In this document: positions 24,165 to 31,932 of the stretch, piece by piece | Layout: each line of letters starts with the position of its first letter | Position numbering within the stretch: position 1 is the first letter of the stretch | From: JAVBJV01 sp031546815 | GTDB taxonomy: Bacteria > Pseudomonadota > Alphaproteobacteria > Acetobacterales > Acetobacteraceae | Length of the DNA: 64,000 nt | NCBI GenBank assembly: GCA_031546815.1 | Contig: JAVBJV010000027.1 | Span: 1 to 64,000, forward strand | Reading direction: 5' to 3' | Made by a program: the position numbers and the translations under genes | Notes under the pieces: generated by a model | Seen by the model: the letters and a program-made list of their open reading frames with translations, nothing else | The model's database searches: none | Told to the model about the DNA's origin: nothing

Positions 24165-24555
24165 ATGCGGGCAGGTGACACACGCAGCATAGCTTGTTGC
24201 CATCCGGATCGCGCACATAGGCCGCGTAGTAATGCGGATGGTAATGCGCCCGCAGACCGGGGGCGCCTTCATCGATACCACCGGCGCGCAGCACGGTTTC
24301 GTGAAACCGGTCCACCTGCGCGCGGGTTTCGGCGCTGAACGCAATCGTCACACCATTGCCTGGCTGCGGCGCTTTACCATCCAGCGGCTTGCCGACCAGA
24401 AACATCGGCCCGCGCGTGCCGGCGGTGGTATAACCGACCCAACCTTGTTCGGGCTTGTTGAGGCTTTGCGTCAGCCCCAGCACACCCAGCACGGCATCAT
24501 AGAACACAACCGACTGCGCAAAGTCGCGGCACCCGACAGTGACATGGCTGAACAT
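24163..24555 (-). CDS. Glyoxalase/bleomycin-resistance (VOC) family protein, copy 1
   Basis: 130 residues with two beta-alpha-beta-beta-beta modules. Seen: FSHVTVGCRDF at the start, FYDAVLGVLG, GYTTAGTRGPMFLVG and the end AAYVRDPDGNKLCCVCHLP. The HV near the N terminus, YHPHY and the DPDGN turn fit a metal-binding VOC protein, but no substrate can be named. Many residues match the next gene (24652-25044), with the same length and ends, so this is a recent tandem duplication. The ATG has GGAGCAAA-type purines upstream. A short copy of the dispersed repeat lies between the two paralogues. Confidence 0.85.
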   Translation of the reverse strand: MFSHVTVGCRDFAQSVVFYDAVLGVLGLTQSLNKPEQGWVGYTTAGTRGPMFLVGKPLDGKAPQPGNGVTIAFSAETRAQVDRFHETVLRAGGIDEGAPGLRAHYHPHYYAAYVRDPDGNKLCCVCHLPA

Positions 24556-24585
24556 GGCGTTTGCTCCTTTTGGGGGAGCTTACAC

Positions 24586-24649
24586 TAAGGCCGGTCGACA
24601 TTCAGTTCCCGATTGCAGGCCAATATGTGCTGAAGGGCGATCGGCCCTG
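24586..24649 (-). repeat. 64-bp internally deleted copy (C) of the inverted-end repeat
   Basis: The two ends (24586-24605 and 24630-24649) are inverted repeats matching at about 15 of 20 positions. They join directly the left-end sequence CGACATTCAGTTC and the right-end sequence GCAGGCCAATATGTGCTGAA of the full copies, so about 84 internal bases are missing. The end facing the second VOC gene starts two bases after that gene's TAA stop (24652-24654). Confidence 0.75.
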
Positions 24650-24651
24650 CG

Positions 24652-25044
24652 TTACTCCGGCAAGTGGCAGACGCAGCACAGCTTGTTGCCATCCGGATCG
24701 CGCATATAGGCGGCGTAGCAATTCGGGTGATAGTGCACACGCAGCCCCGGTGCGCCTTCGTCGGTACCGCCAGCCTTCAGGGCCGCGTCGTAGAACCGAT
24801 CCACCTGCGCGCGGGTCTGTGCGTTGAATGCAACCGTCATGCCGTTACCGAACGTGGCAGGTTCGCCGTTGAGCGGTTTGCCGATCAGAAACATCGGCCC
24901 GGGCGTGCCGGGGGCGGTGTAACCCACCCAGCCTATGTCGGGTTTGTTGAAATTCTGCGTTAGTCCCAGCACTGCCAGCACAGCATCGTAGAAGCGGATC
25001 GCGCGGGAAAAATCGTTCGTCCCGACAGTCATGTGGCTGAACAT
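24652..25044 (-). CDS. Glyoxalase/bleomycin-resistance (VOC) family protein, copy 2
   Basis: 130 residues, paralogue of the 24163-24555 gene: FSHMTVGTNDFSRAIRFYDA, GWVGYTAPGTPGPMFLIGKP, FYDAALKAGGTDEGAPGLRV and RDPDGNKLCCVCHLPE align block by block. ATG 25044 follows folC by 11 bases on the same strand, which suggests accD-folC-VOC cotranscription. The frame is open upstream inside folC but that part is not supported. Substrate unknown; the duplicated copies differ mainly in the N-terminal half. Confidence 0.85.
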   Translation of the reverse strand: MFSHMTVGTNDFSRAIRFYDAVLAVLGLTQNFNKPDIGWVGYTAPGTPGPMFLIGKPLNGEPATFGNGMTVAFNAQTRAQVDRFYDAALKAGGTDEGAPGLRVHYHPNCYAAYMRDPDGNKLCCVCHLPE

Positions 25045-25055
25045 CGTGTGTTCCT

Positions 25056-26330
25056 TCACGCGGTTGTTTGATCGTCCTTCAGGACCTCGCCCGCCAGATA
25101 CAGGCTGCCGCAAATCAGCACCCGCGCAGGCGCGCCGCCCTGTTGCGCCAGTGCACGCAACGCATCGGTAATGCGCGGGCCGGGTTTGGCCACGCCGCCC
25201 GATGCGGCGATGATGTCTTCCACCGGCAATGCCAGATGCTGGCCAGGTTCCGCCACCGCCCACAGGCTGGTGACATGCGGGATCAGCGGGGCCAGGAACA
25301 GTCGCGTATCCTTGGCCTTCTTCATCCCGACCAGCATATGCGTGGGCTTGTCATTCCAGTCGCGCAGATGTTCGGCCAGCACCACCCCCGCACCGGGGTT
25401 GTGTCCACCATCGAGCCACAGCTCCCACCCATCCGGCAGCAGCGCAGCCAGCGCACCACGCAGGCGCTGCATACGCGCGGGCCATTCGGCCTGTGCGATT
25501 GCGGCGTAGGCAGCATCGGGAATGTTCAGACCGCTCTGGCGCAACGCCGTAATGGCGATACCCGCATTGTCGATCTGATGCGGCCCCGGCAGGCCGGGCC
25601 TGGGGAGTTCCAGCGTGCCGTCCGCATCGCGATAGGTCAGGCCGCGCGCATTCATCGCAACGTCCCAGGCCGATTCACGCATCCGCAGCCGTGCGCCGCA
25701 ACGCTGGGCTTCGTGCGCAATCACGTCGCGCACCTCGCGCGGCTGCACGCCCACGGCACAGGGTACGTCGGGCTTCAGCACACCGGCTTTCTCGAACGCG
25801 ATCTGGCGCAGTGTGTCGCCCAGAAAATCCGCATGATCGACCGAGATCGACGTGATCGCCGACGCGGCGGGACGCGGCACCACATTGGTCGCGTCGTAAC
25901 GGCCACCCAGCCCGACCTCGATCACCGCCAGATCGGCCGGGTTCTGCGCGAACAGATGCAGGGCCGTGGCGGTCATCACCTCGAACACGGTCGCGCCTTC
26001 ATTGGCGTTCATGCGTTCGACGTCGGCCAGTGCGTCGGCCAGCGCGGCTTCGTCCACCAGCTTGCCCGCCACGCGGAAACGTTCGTGAATGCTGACCAGA
26101 TGCGGGCTGGTGTAAACATGCACACGCAGCCCCGCAGCTTCCGCGATCGCGCGGATAAAAGCGCAGGTGCTGCCCTTGCCGTTGGTGCCTGCCACATGGA
26201 TCACCGGCGGCAGACGCGCTTCGGGGTGGCCGATGCGCGCCAGCAGCCCGTGCATGCGGCCCAGGCTGAGATCGATCAGCTTCGGGTGCAGGCCGTGCAG
26301 ACGCTCGATAATCGCGTCCGACCGGCTCAC
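25056..26330 (-). CDS. folC: Bifunctional folylpolyglutamate/dihydrofolate synthase
   Basis: 424 residues. Mur-ligase-type ATPase that makes dihydrofolate from dihydropteroate and adds further glutamates. P loop VAGTNGKGST (about 47-56), YTSPHLVSIHERFR, IEVGLGGRYDATN, the SVDHADFLGDTL block with the Mg and carbamoyl-lysine region (FEKAGVLKP), and LDGGHNPGAG are all present. Standard alphaproteobacterial neighbour of accD: its ATG overlaps the accD stop (ATGA), so translation is coupled. Confidence 0.96.
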   Translation of the reverse strand: MSRSDAIIERLHGLHPKLIDLSLGRMHGLLARIGHPEARLPPVIHVAGTNGKGSTCAFIRAIAEAAGLRVHVYTSPHLVSIHERFRVAGKLVDEAALADALADVERMNANEGATVFEVMTATALHLFAQNPADLAVIEVGLGGRYDATNVVPRPAASAITSISVDHADFLGDTLRQIAFEKAGVLKPDVPCAVGVQPREVRDVIAHEAQRCGARLRMRESAWDVAMNARGLTYRDADGTLELPRPGLPGPHQIDNAGIAITALRQSGLNIPDAAYAAIAQAEWPARMQRLRGALAALLPDGWELWLDGGHNPGAGVVLAEHLRDWNDKPTHMLVGMKKAKDTRLFLAPLIPHVTSLWAVAEPGQHLALPVEDIIAASGGVAKPGPRITDALRALAQQGGAPARVLICGSLYLAGEVLKDDQTTA

Positions 26331-27193
26331 GCCGCGGCGTCGCCGTTCTTTTTGTGCATCAGCATGGCGAGCAGGTTGCCCAGCGTCGCCTTCATCTGAT
26401 TACGCGGCACCACCATGTCGATAATCCCGTGCGCATGCAGGTATTCGGCGCGCTGGAACCCTTCGGGCAGTTTTTCACGCACGGTCTGTTCGATCACGCG
26501 TGCGCCAGCAAAACCGATCATCGCCTTGGGTTCCGAGATCTGGATATCGCCCAGCATCGCGAACGACGCGGTGACGCCGCCCGTGGTCGGGTCGGTCAGC
26601 ACCACAATAAACGGCAGACCGGCGTCTTTCACCATCTGCGCGGCAATGGTAGTGCGCGGCATCTGCATCAGGCTGATCGCGCCTTCCTGCATGCGCGCGC
26701 CGCCCGACGCGGTGTAGATGACCATCGGGGCCTGCTGCAGCACGGCCAGCCTGGCGGCGGCAACAATGCCATCGCCCACTGCCGCACCCATCGAGCCGCC
26801 CATGAATTCGAACGCCATGGCGGCAACAACCGCCTTCTGGCCCTGAATGGTGCCATGCGCCACGACGATGCCGTCTTCCAGCTGCGTGGCTTCGCGCGCA
26901 TCGCGGATACGGTCGGCATAGCGCTTCTGGTCGCGGAAGCGCAGCGGATCCATCACTGCCTTGGGCAGTTCGATCCGCTGATATCCCTCGTCCAGCGTGG
27001 CTTCCAGCCGACCCAGCGCGCTCATACGCATGTGGTGCCCGCAATGCGGACACACGCGCTGATTTTCTTCCAGATCGCGATGGAAGATCATCTGCTCGCA
27101 TGATGGACATTTGTGCCAGAGATTATCGGGCACATTGTTCTGACCAAGCAGGGTGCGGATCTTGGGCCGCACGAAGTTCGACAACCAGTTCAT
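26327..27193 (-). CDS. accD: Acetyl-CoA carboxylase carboxyltransferase subunit beta
   Basis: 288 residues; with AccA transfers the carboxyl from biotin to acetyl-CoA. The N-terminal zinc ribbon CPSCEQMIFHRDLEENQRVC plus CGHH (about 29-53) is complete, followed by the crotonase-like core with GGSMGAAVGDGI and SGGARMQEGAISLMQMPR. Normal length. It heads the minus-strand accD-folC unit and is divergent, across 96 bases, from the acyltransferase-waaA-lpxK unit. Confidence 0.97.
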   Translation of the reverse strand: MNWLSNFVRPKIRTLLGQNNVPDNLWHKCPSCEQMIFHRDLEENQRVCPHCGHHMRMSALGRLEATLDEGYQRIELPKAVMDPLRFRDQKRYADRIRDAREATQLEDGIVVAHGTIQGQKAVVAAMAFEFMGGSMGAAVGDGIVAAARLAVLQQAPMVIYTASGGARMQEGAISLMQMPRTTIAAQMVKDAGLPFIVVLTDPTTGGVTASFAMLGDIQISEPKAMIGFAGARVIEQTVREKLPEGFQRAEYLHAHGIIDMVVPRNQMKATLGNLLAMLMHKKNGDAAA

Positions 27194-27289
27194 GGGCGCG
27201 ATCTAGCACAAACCCCGTCCCGGACCCAAGCCCCCCGATTTCGGCATTCCCCCTTGGGTGGAAACACCACCCATGCTACGGGCTGTTCA

Positions 27290-27967
27290 ATGATCCGCCG
27301 TCTGCTGAAACATCCGGGACTGAAGCGCGCCCTCGCGCGGCTTCTGGGCCTGTATCTGAGCCTGACCTACCGGACCATCCGGTGGCAGGTGGACGGGGTC
27401 GAGCACATCCAGCCCCTGTTGCGCACCGCCACCCCCTTCATTGTCGGGGTATGGCACGAACGTCTGGCACTGACCCCGCGGCTGTGGGGCAAGATCCGGC
27501 ATCACGTCCCGGCAGAGCTGGTGGACGGTTACCGCCCCTGCGCGCTGGCCTCGCGCAACCACGACGGCGAGGTTGCGCGGCTTGGGTATGAACGATTCGG
27601 GTTCATCTCGGTCCGTGGCAGTTCGTCAAAAGGCGGGGCGGCGGGGCTGCGGGCGCTGGTGGATGCGATGAAGGACGGCCATATCACCATCATCACGCCG
27701 GACGGCCCGCGCGGCCCACGTCGGCAGGCCGCCCCCGGCATCATCAAGGTCGCCGAGCTGACCGGGGCACCGATATTCGCCTCGGCCGGGTCGGTCTCGC
27801 ACGCCGTGGTGCTGAAATCCTGGGACCGGATGATGTTCCCGCTGCCCTTCTGCCGCGGCGCGCTGGTCGTCCTGCCAGTGACCGACCATTCCATCCCCAC
27901 CATCAACGCCACGCTGACCGAAGTCTGCGACCGGGCCGACCGGATGGTCGGGCGGGTGCCGGGATGA
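27290..27967 (+). CDS. DUF374-type lysophospholipid acyltransferase
   Basis: 225 residues. Seen: a basic N terminus with one hydrophobic stretch (GLYLSLTYRTI), VGVWHERLALTPRLW (the family's catalytic His block), FGFISVRGSSSKGGAAGLRA and the TPDGPRGPRRQAAPG block. These identify the DUF374 acyltransferases that lie next to Kdo-transferase genes in many alphaproteobacteria. Its ATGA overlap with waaA and the following lpxK place it in lipid A/Kdo biosynthesis at the inner membrane, perhaps as a secondary acyltransferase. The exact acyl donor and site are not known. ATG 27290 is chosen; earlier open codons run into accD. Confidence 0.85.
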   Translation: MIRRLLKHPGLKRALARLLGLYLSLTYRTIRWQVDGVEHIQPLLRTATPFIVGVWHERLALTPRLWGKIRHHVPAELVDGYRPCALASRNHDGEVARLGYERFGFISVRGSSSKGGAAGLRALVDAMKDGHITIITPDGPRGPRRQAAPGIIKVAELTGAPIFASAGSVSHAVVLKSWDRMMFPLPFCRGALVVLPVTDHSIPTINATLTEVCDRADRMVGRVPG

Positions 27968-29250
27968 GCCTGATCTCGCTTTTGTGGGCGGGAACGGCGA
28001 CGGCGATCTCGCCTGTATTGCCGATGCTGCTGCGCCGCCGGGCGCAACGCGGCAAGGAAAACCCCGCCCGCCTGGGCGAACGTTACGGCATCACCGACCT
28101 CGCCCGGCCGGACGGGAAGCTGCTGTGGCTGCATGCCGCCAGCGTGGGCGAGACGATCAGCATCCTGCCCGTCCTGCGCGTGCTGGCCGACCGAGCACCG
28201 GGCCTCAAACTACTGCTGACCACCGGCACCCTGACATCGGCCACGCTGGCCGCTGAGCGCCTGCCCGCACTGGGGCTGGACCGGGTGATCCACCAGTTCG
28301 CGCCGCTCGACGTGCCGCGCTGGATCGGGCGGTTTCTGGACCACTGGCGGCCCGATGCGGCGGCCTTTGTGGAAAGCGAATTGTGGCCGAACACCATTAA
28401 CACCATCGCCGCCCGGAAAATCCCGCTGGCAATGGTGAACGGGCGCATGTCGGGTCGCAGCTTTGCCCGCTGGCGGCGCTGGCCGCGTCTGGCACAGCGG
28501 CTGCTGGCCGCGTTCGATCTGATTATGGCGCAGAGCGGCCGCGACGCACGCCGCCTCAGCCGACTGGGCGCGCCCGATGTGGCCGCCCCCGGCAACCTGA
28601 AATTCGCCGCCCCGCCGCTGGACGCCAACCCCGAGGAATTGCGCGACCTGCAAGCCGCCACCGCCGGTCGCCCGATCTGGCTGGCGGCCAGCACGCACCC
28701 CGGCGAGGACGAGCAGATCATCGCCGCCCACAGCATCCTTGCCCCAACGCATCCGGGCCTGCTGACGCTGATTGCACCACGCCACCCCGCGCGCGGGGCC
28801 GACATCGCCGCGCTGGCAGGCGATCTGCCGGTCAGCCGCCGGGCGCTGGGCGATGGCCCGACCGGTGCAATCTGGGTGCTCGATACGCTGGGCGAGATGG
28901 GGCTGTGGTATCAGCTGGCCGGAATTGTTTTTATAGGCGGTAGCCTGATCCCGCATGGTGGGCAGAATCCGCTGGAACCGGCCCGTCTGGGCTGCGCCAT
29001 CGCCTTCGGTCCGCATATGCAGAATTTCGCCGAAGCCGTCAGCGCCCTGCGCGCCGCCGGGGCCGCGCAACAGGTTACCGATGCCGCGACGCTGGCCGCT
29101 TGGGTGGACCAGCTCCTGCGCCACCCCGATCAGCGCGAAACCATGGCAGAAGCTGGGTTTGCAGTATCCGCCGGCCCTGCGGACCTGCCCGAGCGGGTGG
29201 CGGAAACTCTGCTTGGGTTGCTACCTCCGGATGTGCTTTCTTTGACATAA
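27964..29250 (+). CDS. waaA: 3-deoxy-D-manno-octulosonic acid transferase
   Basis: 428 residues. GT-B glycosyltransferase that attaches Kdo from CMP-Kdo to lipid IVA. Seen: N-terminal membrane anchor (about 1-22), LWLHAASVGETIS (catalytic region), VESELWPN, the NGRMSGRS block, and the C-terminal donor-site block FIGGSLIPHGGQNPLEPA. Length is normal. Whether one or two Kdo residues are added cannot be told. Overlaps the acyltransferase stop by four bases; lpxK follows. Confidence 0.96.
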   Translation: MSLISLLWAGTATAISPVLPMLLRRRAQRGKENPARLGERYGITDLARPDGKLLWLHAASVGETISILPVLRVLADRAPGLKLLLTTGTLTSATLAAERLPALGLDRVIHQFAPLDVPRWIGRFLDHWRPDAAAFVESELWPNTINTIAARKIPLAMVNGRMSGRSFARWRRWPRLAQRLLAAFDLIMAQSGRDARRLSRLGAPDVAAPGNLKFAAPPLDANPEELRDLQAATAGRPIWLAASTHPGEDEQIIAAHSILAPTHPGLLTLIAPRHPARGADIAALAGDLPVSRRALGDGPTGAIWVLDTLGEMGLWYQLAGIVFIGGSLIPHGGQNPLEPARLGCAIAFGPHMQNFAEAVSALRAAGAAQQVTDAATLAAWVDQLLRHPDQRETMAEAGFAVSAGPADLPERVAETLLGLLPPDVLSLT

Positions 29251-29301
29251 TACGTGCTGCCCTCTGGACGGAGGGTGTCAAGAAAGGGCAATACCGTCGG
29301 C

Positions 29302-30276
29302 ATGCGTGCCCCCGATTTCTGGAACCGGGGCGCAGGGGGGATCGCCCCTCTGCTGCTCTCGCCATTCTCCGCCCTCTATGCAGCAGCCACCGCACGACGG
29401 ATGGCGCGGCCCGGATGGCGCGCGCCGGTGCCAGTGATCTGCTGCGGCAATGTGACCGCGGGCGGGGCCGGAAAAACCACCGTAACGCTGGATCTGCTGC
29501 GCCGGTTACACGCGCGGGGCATCAACGCACACGCCTTGCTGCGCGGCTATGGCGGCGCGACCAAAGGCCCGCTGCGGGTCGAACCCGGCAAGCACGACGC
29601 CGATCTGGTGGGTGACGAAGCCCTGCTGCTGGCCGAAGCCGCCCCCACCTGGGTGGCCGCGGACCGGGCCGAAGGTGCCCGCCGCGCGATCGAGGCCGGG
29701 GCACAGGCCATCGTCATGGACGATGGGCTGCAGAACCCCACGCTGGAAAAAGATCTGCCGCTGCTGGTGGTGGATGGCGGTTACGGGTTCGGCAATGGCC
29801 GGGTGATCCCCGCCGGGCCGCTGCGCGAACCGATTTCCATCGGTGCCACACGCTGCCGCGCCGCCGTGCTGATCGGCGAGGACGAAGCTGGTGTGGTCGA
29901 AAAACTGCCGCCCGGCCTGCCGGTGCTGCGCGCCAGGCTGGTCCCCGGGCCGGAAGCAGCCGAATTCACCGGAAAGCCGGTGCTGGCTTTCTGTGGCATC
30001 GCCAACCCGAACAAGTTCTTCACCACGCTGACCGGGATCGGCGCGCATCTGGTCGGCAAGGAACCCTTCGCCGACCATTACCCGTTCGACCCGTCCGACA
30101 TGCGCGACCTGCTCGACAAGGCCGAACAGCTGCGCGCCCAGCTGGTCACCACTCCGAAAGACGCCGTGCGAGTCCCCGCCGCGTTCCGCAGCTCCATTCG
30201 CGTGGTGGGCGTGACGCTGGAATGGGAAAGCCTGGCCGCGCTGGACGCATTGCTGGCTCCGCTGCTGATCGACTGA
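29302..30276 (+). CDS. lpxK: Tetraacyldisaccharide 4'-kinase
   Basis: 324 residues from ATG 29302. Phosphorylates the 4' position of the disaccharide to give lipid IVA, the acceptor for WaaA. The P loop CGNVTAGGAGKTT (about 49-61), LLRGYGG, VGDEALLLA, IVMDDGLQNPTL, GNGRVIPAGPLREP and VTTPKDAVRVP are all typical. A GTG at 29254 would add 16 residues, but the ATG begins at the usual APDFW-type family start. Direct neighbour of waaA; its stop abuts the convergent small lipoprotein gene. Confidence 0.95.
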   Translation: MRAPDFWNRGAGGIAPLLLSPFSALYAAATARRMARPGWRAPVPVICCGNVTAGGAGKTTVTLDLLRRLHARGINAHALLRGYGGATKGPLRVEPGKHDADLVGDEALLLAEAAPTWVAADRAEGARRAIEAGAQAIVMDDGLQNPTLEKDLPLLVVDGGYGFGNGRVIPAGPLREPISIGATRCRAAVLIGEDEAGVVEKLPPGLPVLRARLVPGPEAAEFTGKPVLAFCGIANPNKFFTTLTGIGAHLVGKEPFADHYPFDPSDMRDLLDKAEQLRAQLVTTPKDAVRVPAAFRSSIRVVGVTLEWESLAALDALLAPLLID

Positions 30277-30486
30277 TCACCGCGGGCTGGTCACATTCCC
30301 GATCACCGCCCCCCCCGCTGCGCCGACCGCCGTCCCCAGCAGGACCGGACCACCGGTGAGGGCCATCACGCCCGCCCCGCCCGCCGCCCCGATGGCACCG
30401 CCCGAGAGGGTGCGCTGCTCGCGCTGTGTCATCCCGGAACACGCAACCAGGGGTAAAATAAGCAGGAACGCCAAAATAACGCGCAT
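30277..30486 (-). CDS. Small glycine-zipper lipoprotein
   Basis: 69 residues. Signal peptide with lipobox LVAC (lipidated Cys at residue 16), then REQRTLSGGAIGAAGGAGVM and GTAVGAAGGAVIGNV, a two-helix glycine zipper. This resembles osmotically induced OsmB/YMGG-type envelope proteins. Its function is unknown. Its stop follows the lpxK stop without a gap on the opposite strand. It shares a 171-base divergent region with the FAD hydroxylase gene. Confidence 0.8.
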   Translation of the reverse strand: MRVILAFLLILPLVACSGMTQREQRTLSGGAIGAAGGAGVMALTGGPVLLGTAVGAAGGAVIGNVTSPR

Positions 30487-30571
30487 GACACGACTTCCCT
30501 CCGTTATTGTTGCTAGAACAGAATATACAAATGGGCCGTTTCTATGGCGATACAATGGCGGAATGCCCTTC

Positions 30572-30585
30572 TGTGATATTTCACA
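30572..30585. promoter_or_regulatory. TGTGA-N4-TCACA inverted repeat in divergent promoter region
   Basis: TGTGATATTTCACA lies 72 bases before the hydroxylase start and 86 bases before the divergent lipoprotein start. The half-sites are those of CRP/FNR-superfamily operators, but the spacing is four rather than six bases. It is a candidate site only. Confidence 0.35.
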
Positions 30586-30657
30586 AACTTCCCCATCTTG
30601 CCGGGCCGCCTGCACGCGCCTATCCCCACAGACTGCACTGCGATTCTGGAGGATCAG

Positions 30658-31893
30658 ATGGATTACGACATCGTTGTGATCGGCGCCGGCCCCGCCGGGT
30701 TGAGCTTCACGCGCGCCATGGCCGGCAGCGGCGCGAAGATCGCCATCATCGAGACCCAGCCCGAGTCCACTCTGGCCGCGCCGCCGTTCGACGGGCGCGA
30801 GATCGCGCTGACCTATACCTCGATCCGCATGATGCGCGAGCTGGGCATGTGGGACCGGATCGACCCGGCCGAGATTTCCCCGCTGCGTGAAGCGCGCGTG
30901 TTCAACGGTGCGTCCGAAGACTGCATGCAGATCGGGCCCGAGACCACCGAACGCGACACGCTGGGTTATCTGGTGCCGAACCACGAGATCCGTCGCACCG
31001 CGTATGAAGCGATGAAGGACAGCAACGCCGCCACACTGATCGCGGAAACGCGCGTGGTGGATCTGTACACGGGCACCGATTGCGTAACCATCAAACTGTC
31101 GAACGGCACCACGCTGCGCACGAAGTTGGCCGTTGCCGCCGACAGCCGGTTTTCTGAAACGCGCCGCATGGTAGGCATCCCCGCCAGCATGCGCGACTTC
31201 GGCAAGGCGATGATGGTCTGCCGCCTGAAACACGAACTGCCGCACGACGGCGTTGCGTGGGAATGGTTCGACTACGGCCAGACCATGGCCATCCTGCCGC
31301 TGAACGGCAACATGTCGTCGCTGGTGCTGACGCTGCCACTGCAGGAACACAACCGCCTGAAAGCCCTGCCGCCCGCCGAATTCGCAGCCGACGTCACGGC
31401 ACGTCTGCGCAACCGTCTGGGCGCGATGGAGCTGGTCAGCGAGCGTTGCGTGTATCCGCTGGTCGGCGTGTATGCGAAGCGCTTCGTTGCCAACCGCTTC
31501 GCCGTGATTGGCGATGCCGCCGTCGGCATGCATCCGGTCACGGCGCATGGTTTCAATCTGGGCCTGCTGAGCCAGCACAGCCTGGCCACCCGCCTGCGCG
31601 AAGCACTCGCCAACGGGCGCGACATCGCCGACCCCGCCCTGCTCGCCGCATATGAACGCGAACACGATCGCGCCGCGCGCGGCATGTATCTGGGCACCTG
31701 CGCGATCGTCAGCCTGTTCAACAATGGCAGCCCGCCCGCGCGTCTGGCACGTAAAGCGGCGCTGCACATCGGCAACCGTCTGCGCCCGTTCAAGCGCGCC
31801 GTGGCCGATATGCTGACACAGGAAGAACCTCCCTCGGGCGTGCTGAAACAGATCGCGGCGGCATTCTCGCCCAGACATCTGCTGAAGCGCTGA
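30658..31893 (+). CDS. FAD-dependent hydroxylase of the UbiH/COQ6/UbiM family
   Basis: 411 residues. Class A flavin monooxygenase: YDIVVIGAGPAGLSFTRAMA (about 3-22) for FAD, the middle AVAADSRFSETRR (the DG-type motif, here AADSR) and VIGDAAVGMHPVTAHGFNLG (the GD motif with the family's P-x-x-G-x-G-x-N-like loop). This is the ubiquinone ring-hydroxylase group; the opening and length suggest UbiM-like enzymes, whose members hydroxylate C5 or other ring positions. Which ring carbon is used here cannot be read. TCTGGAGGATCAG precedes ATG 30658. No other ubi gene is nearby. Confidence 0.8.
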   Translation: MDYDIVVIGAGPAGLSFTRAMAGSGAKIAIIETQPESTLAAPPFDGREIALTYTSIRMMRELGMWDRIDPAEISPLREARVFNGASEDCMQIGPETTERDTLGYLVPNHEIRRTAYEAMKDSNAATLIAETRVVDLYTGTDCVTIKLSNGTTLRTKLAVAADSRFSETRRMVGIPASMRDFGKAMMVCRLKHELPHDGVAWEWFDYGQTMAILPLNGNMSSLVLTLPLQEHNRLKALPPAEFAADVTARLRNRLGAMELVSERCVYPLVGVYAKRFVANRFAVIGDAAVGMHPVTAHGFNLGLLSQHSLATRLREALANGRDIADPALLAAYEREHDRAARGMYLGTCAIVSLFNNGSPPARLARKAALHIGNRLRPFKRAVADMLTQEEPPSGVLKQIAAAFSPRHLLKR

Positions 31894-31932
31894 CACCGGA
31901 CTGACCGACACAAAACTGTTCTCGGAGACTAC

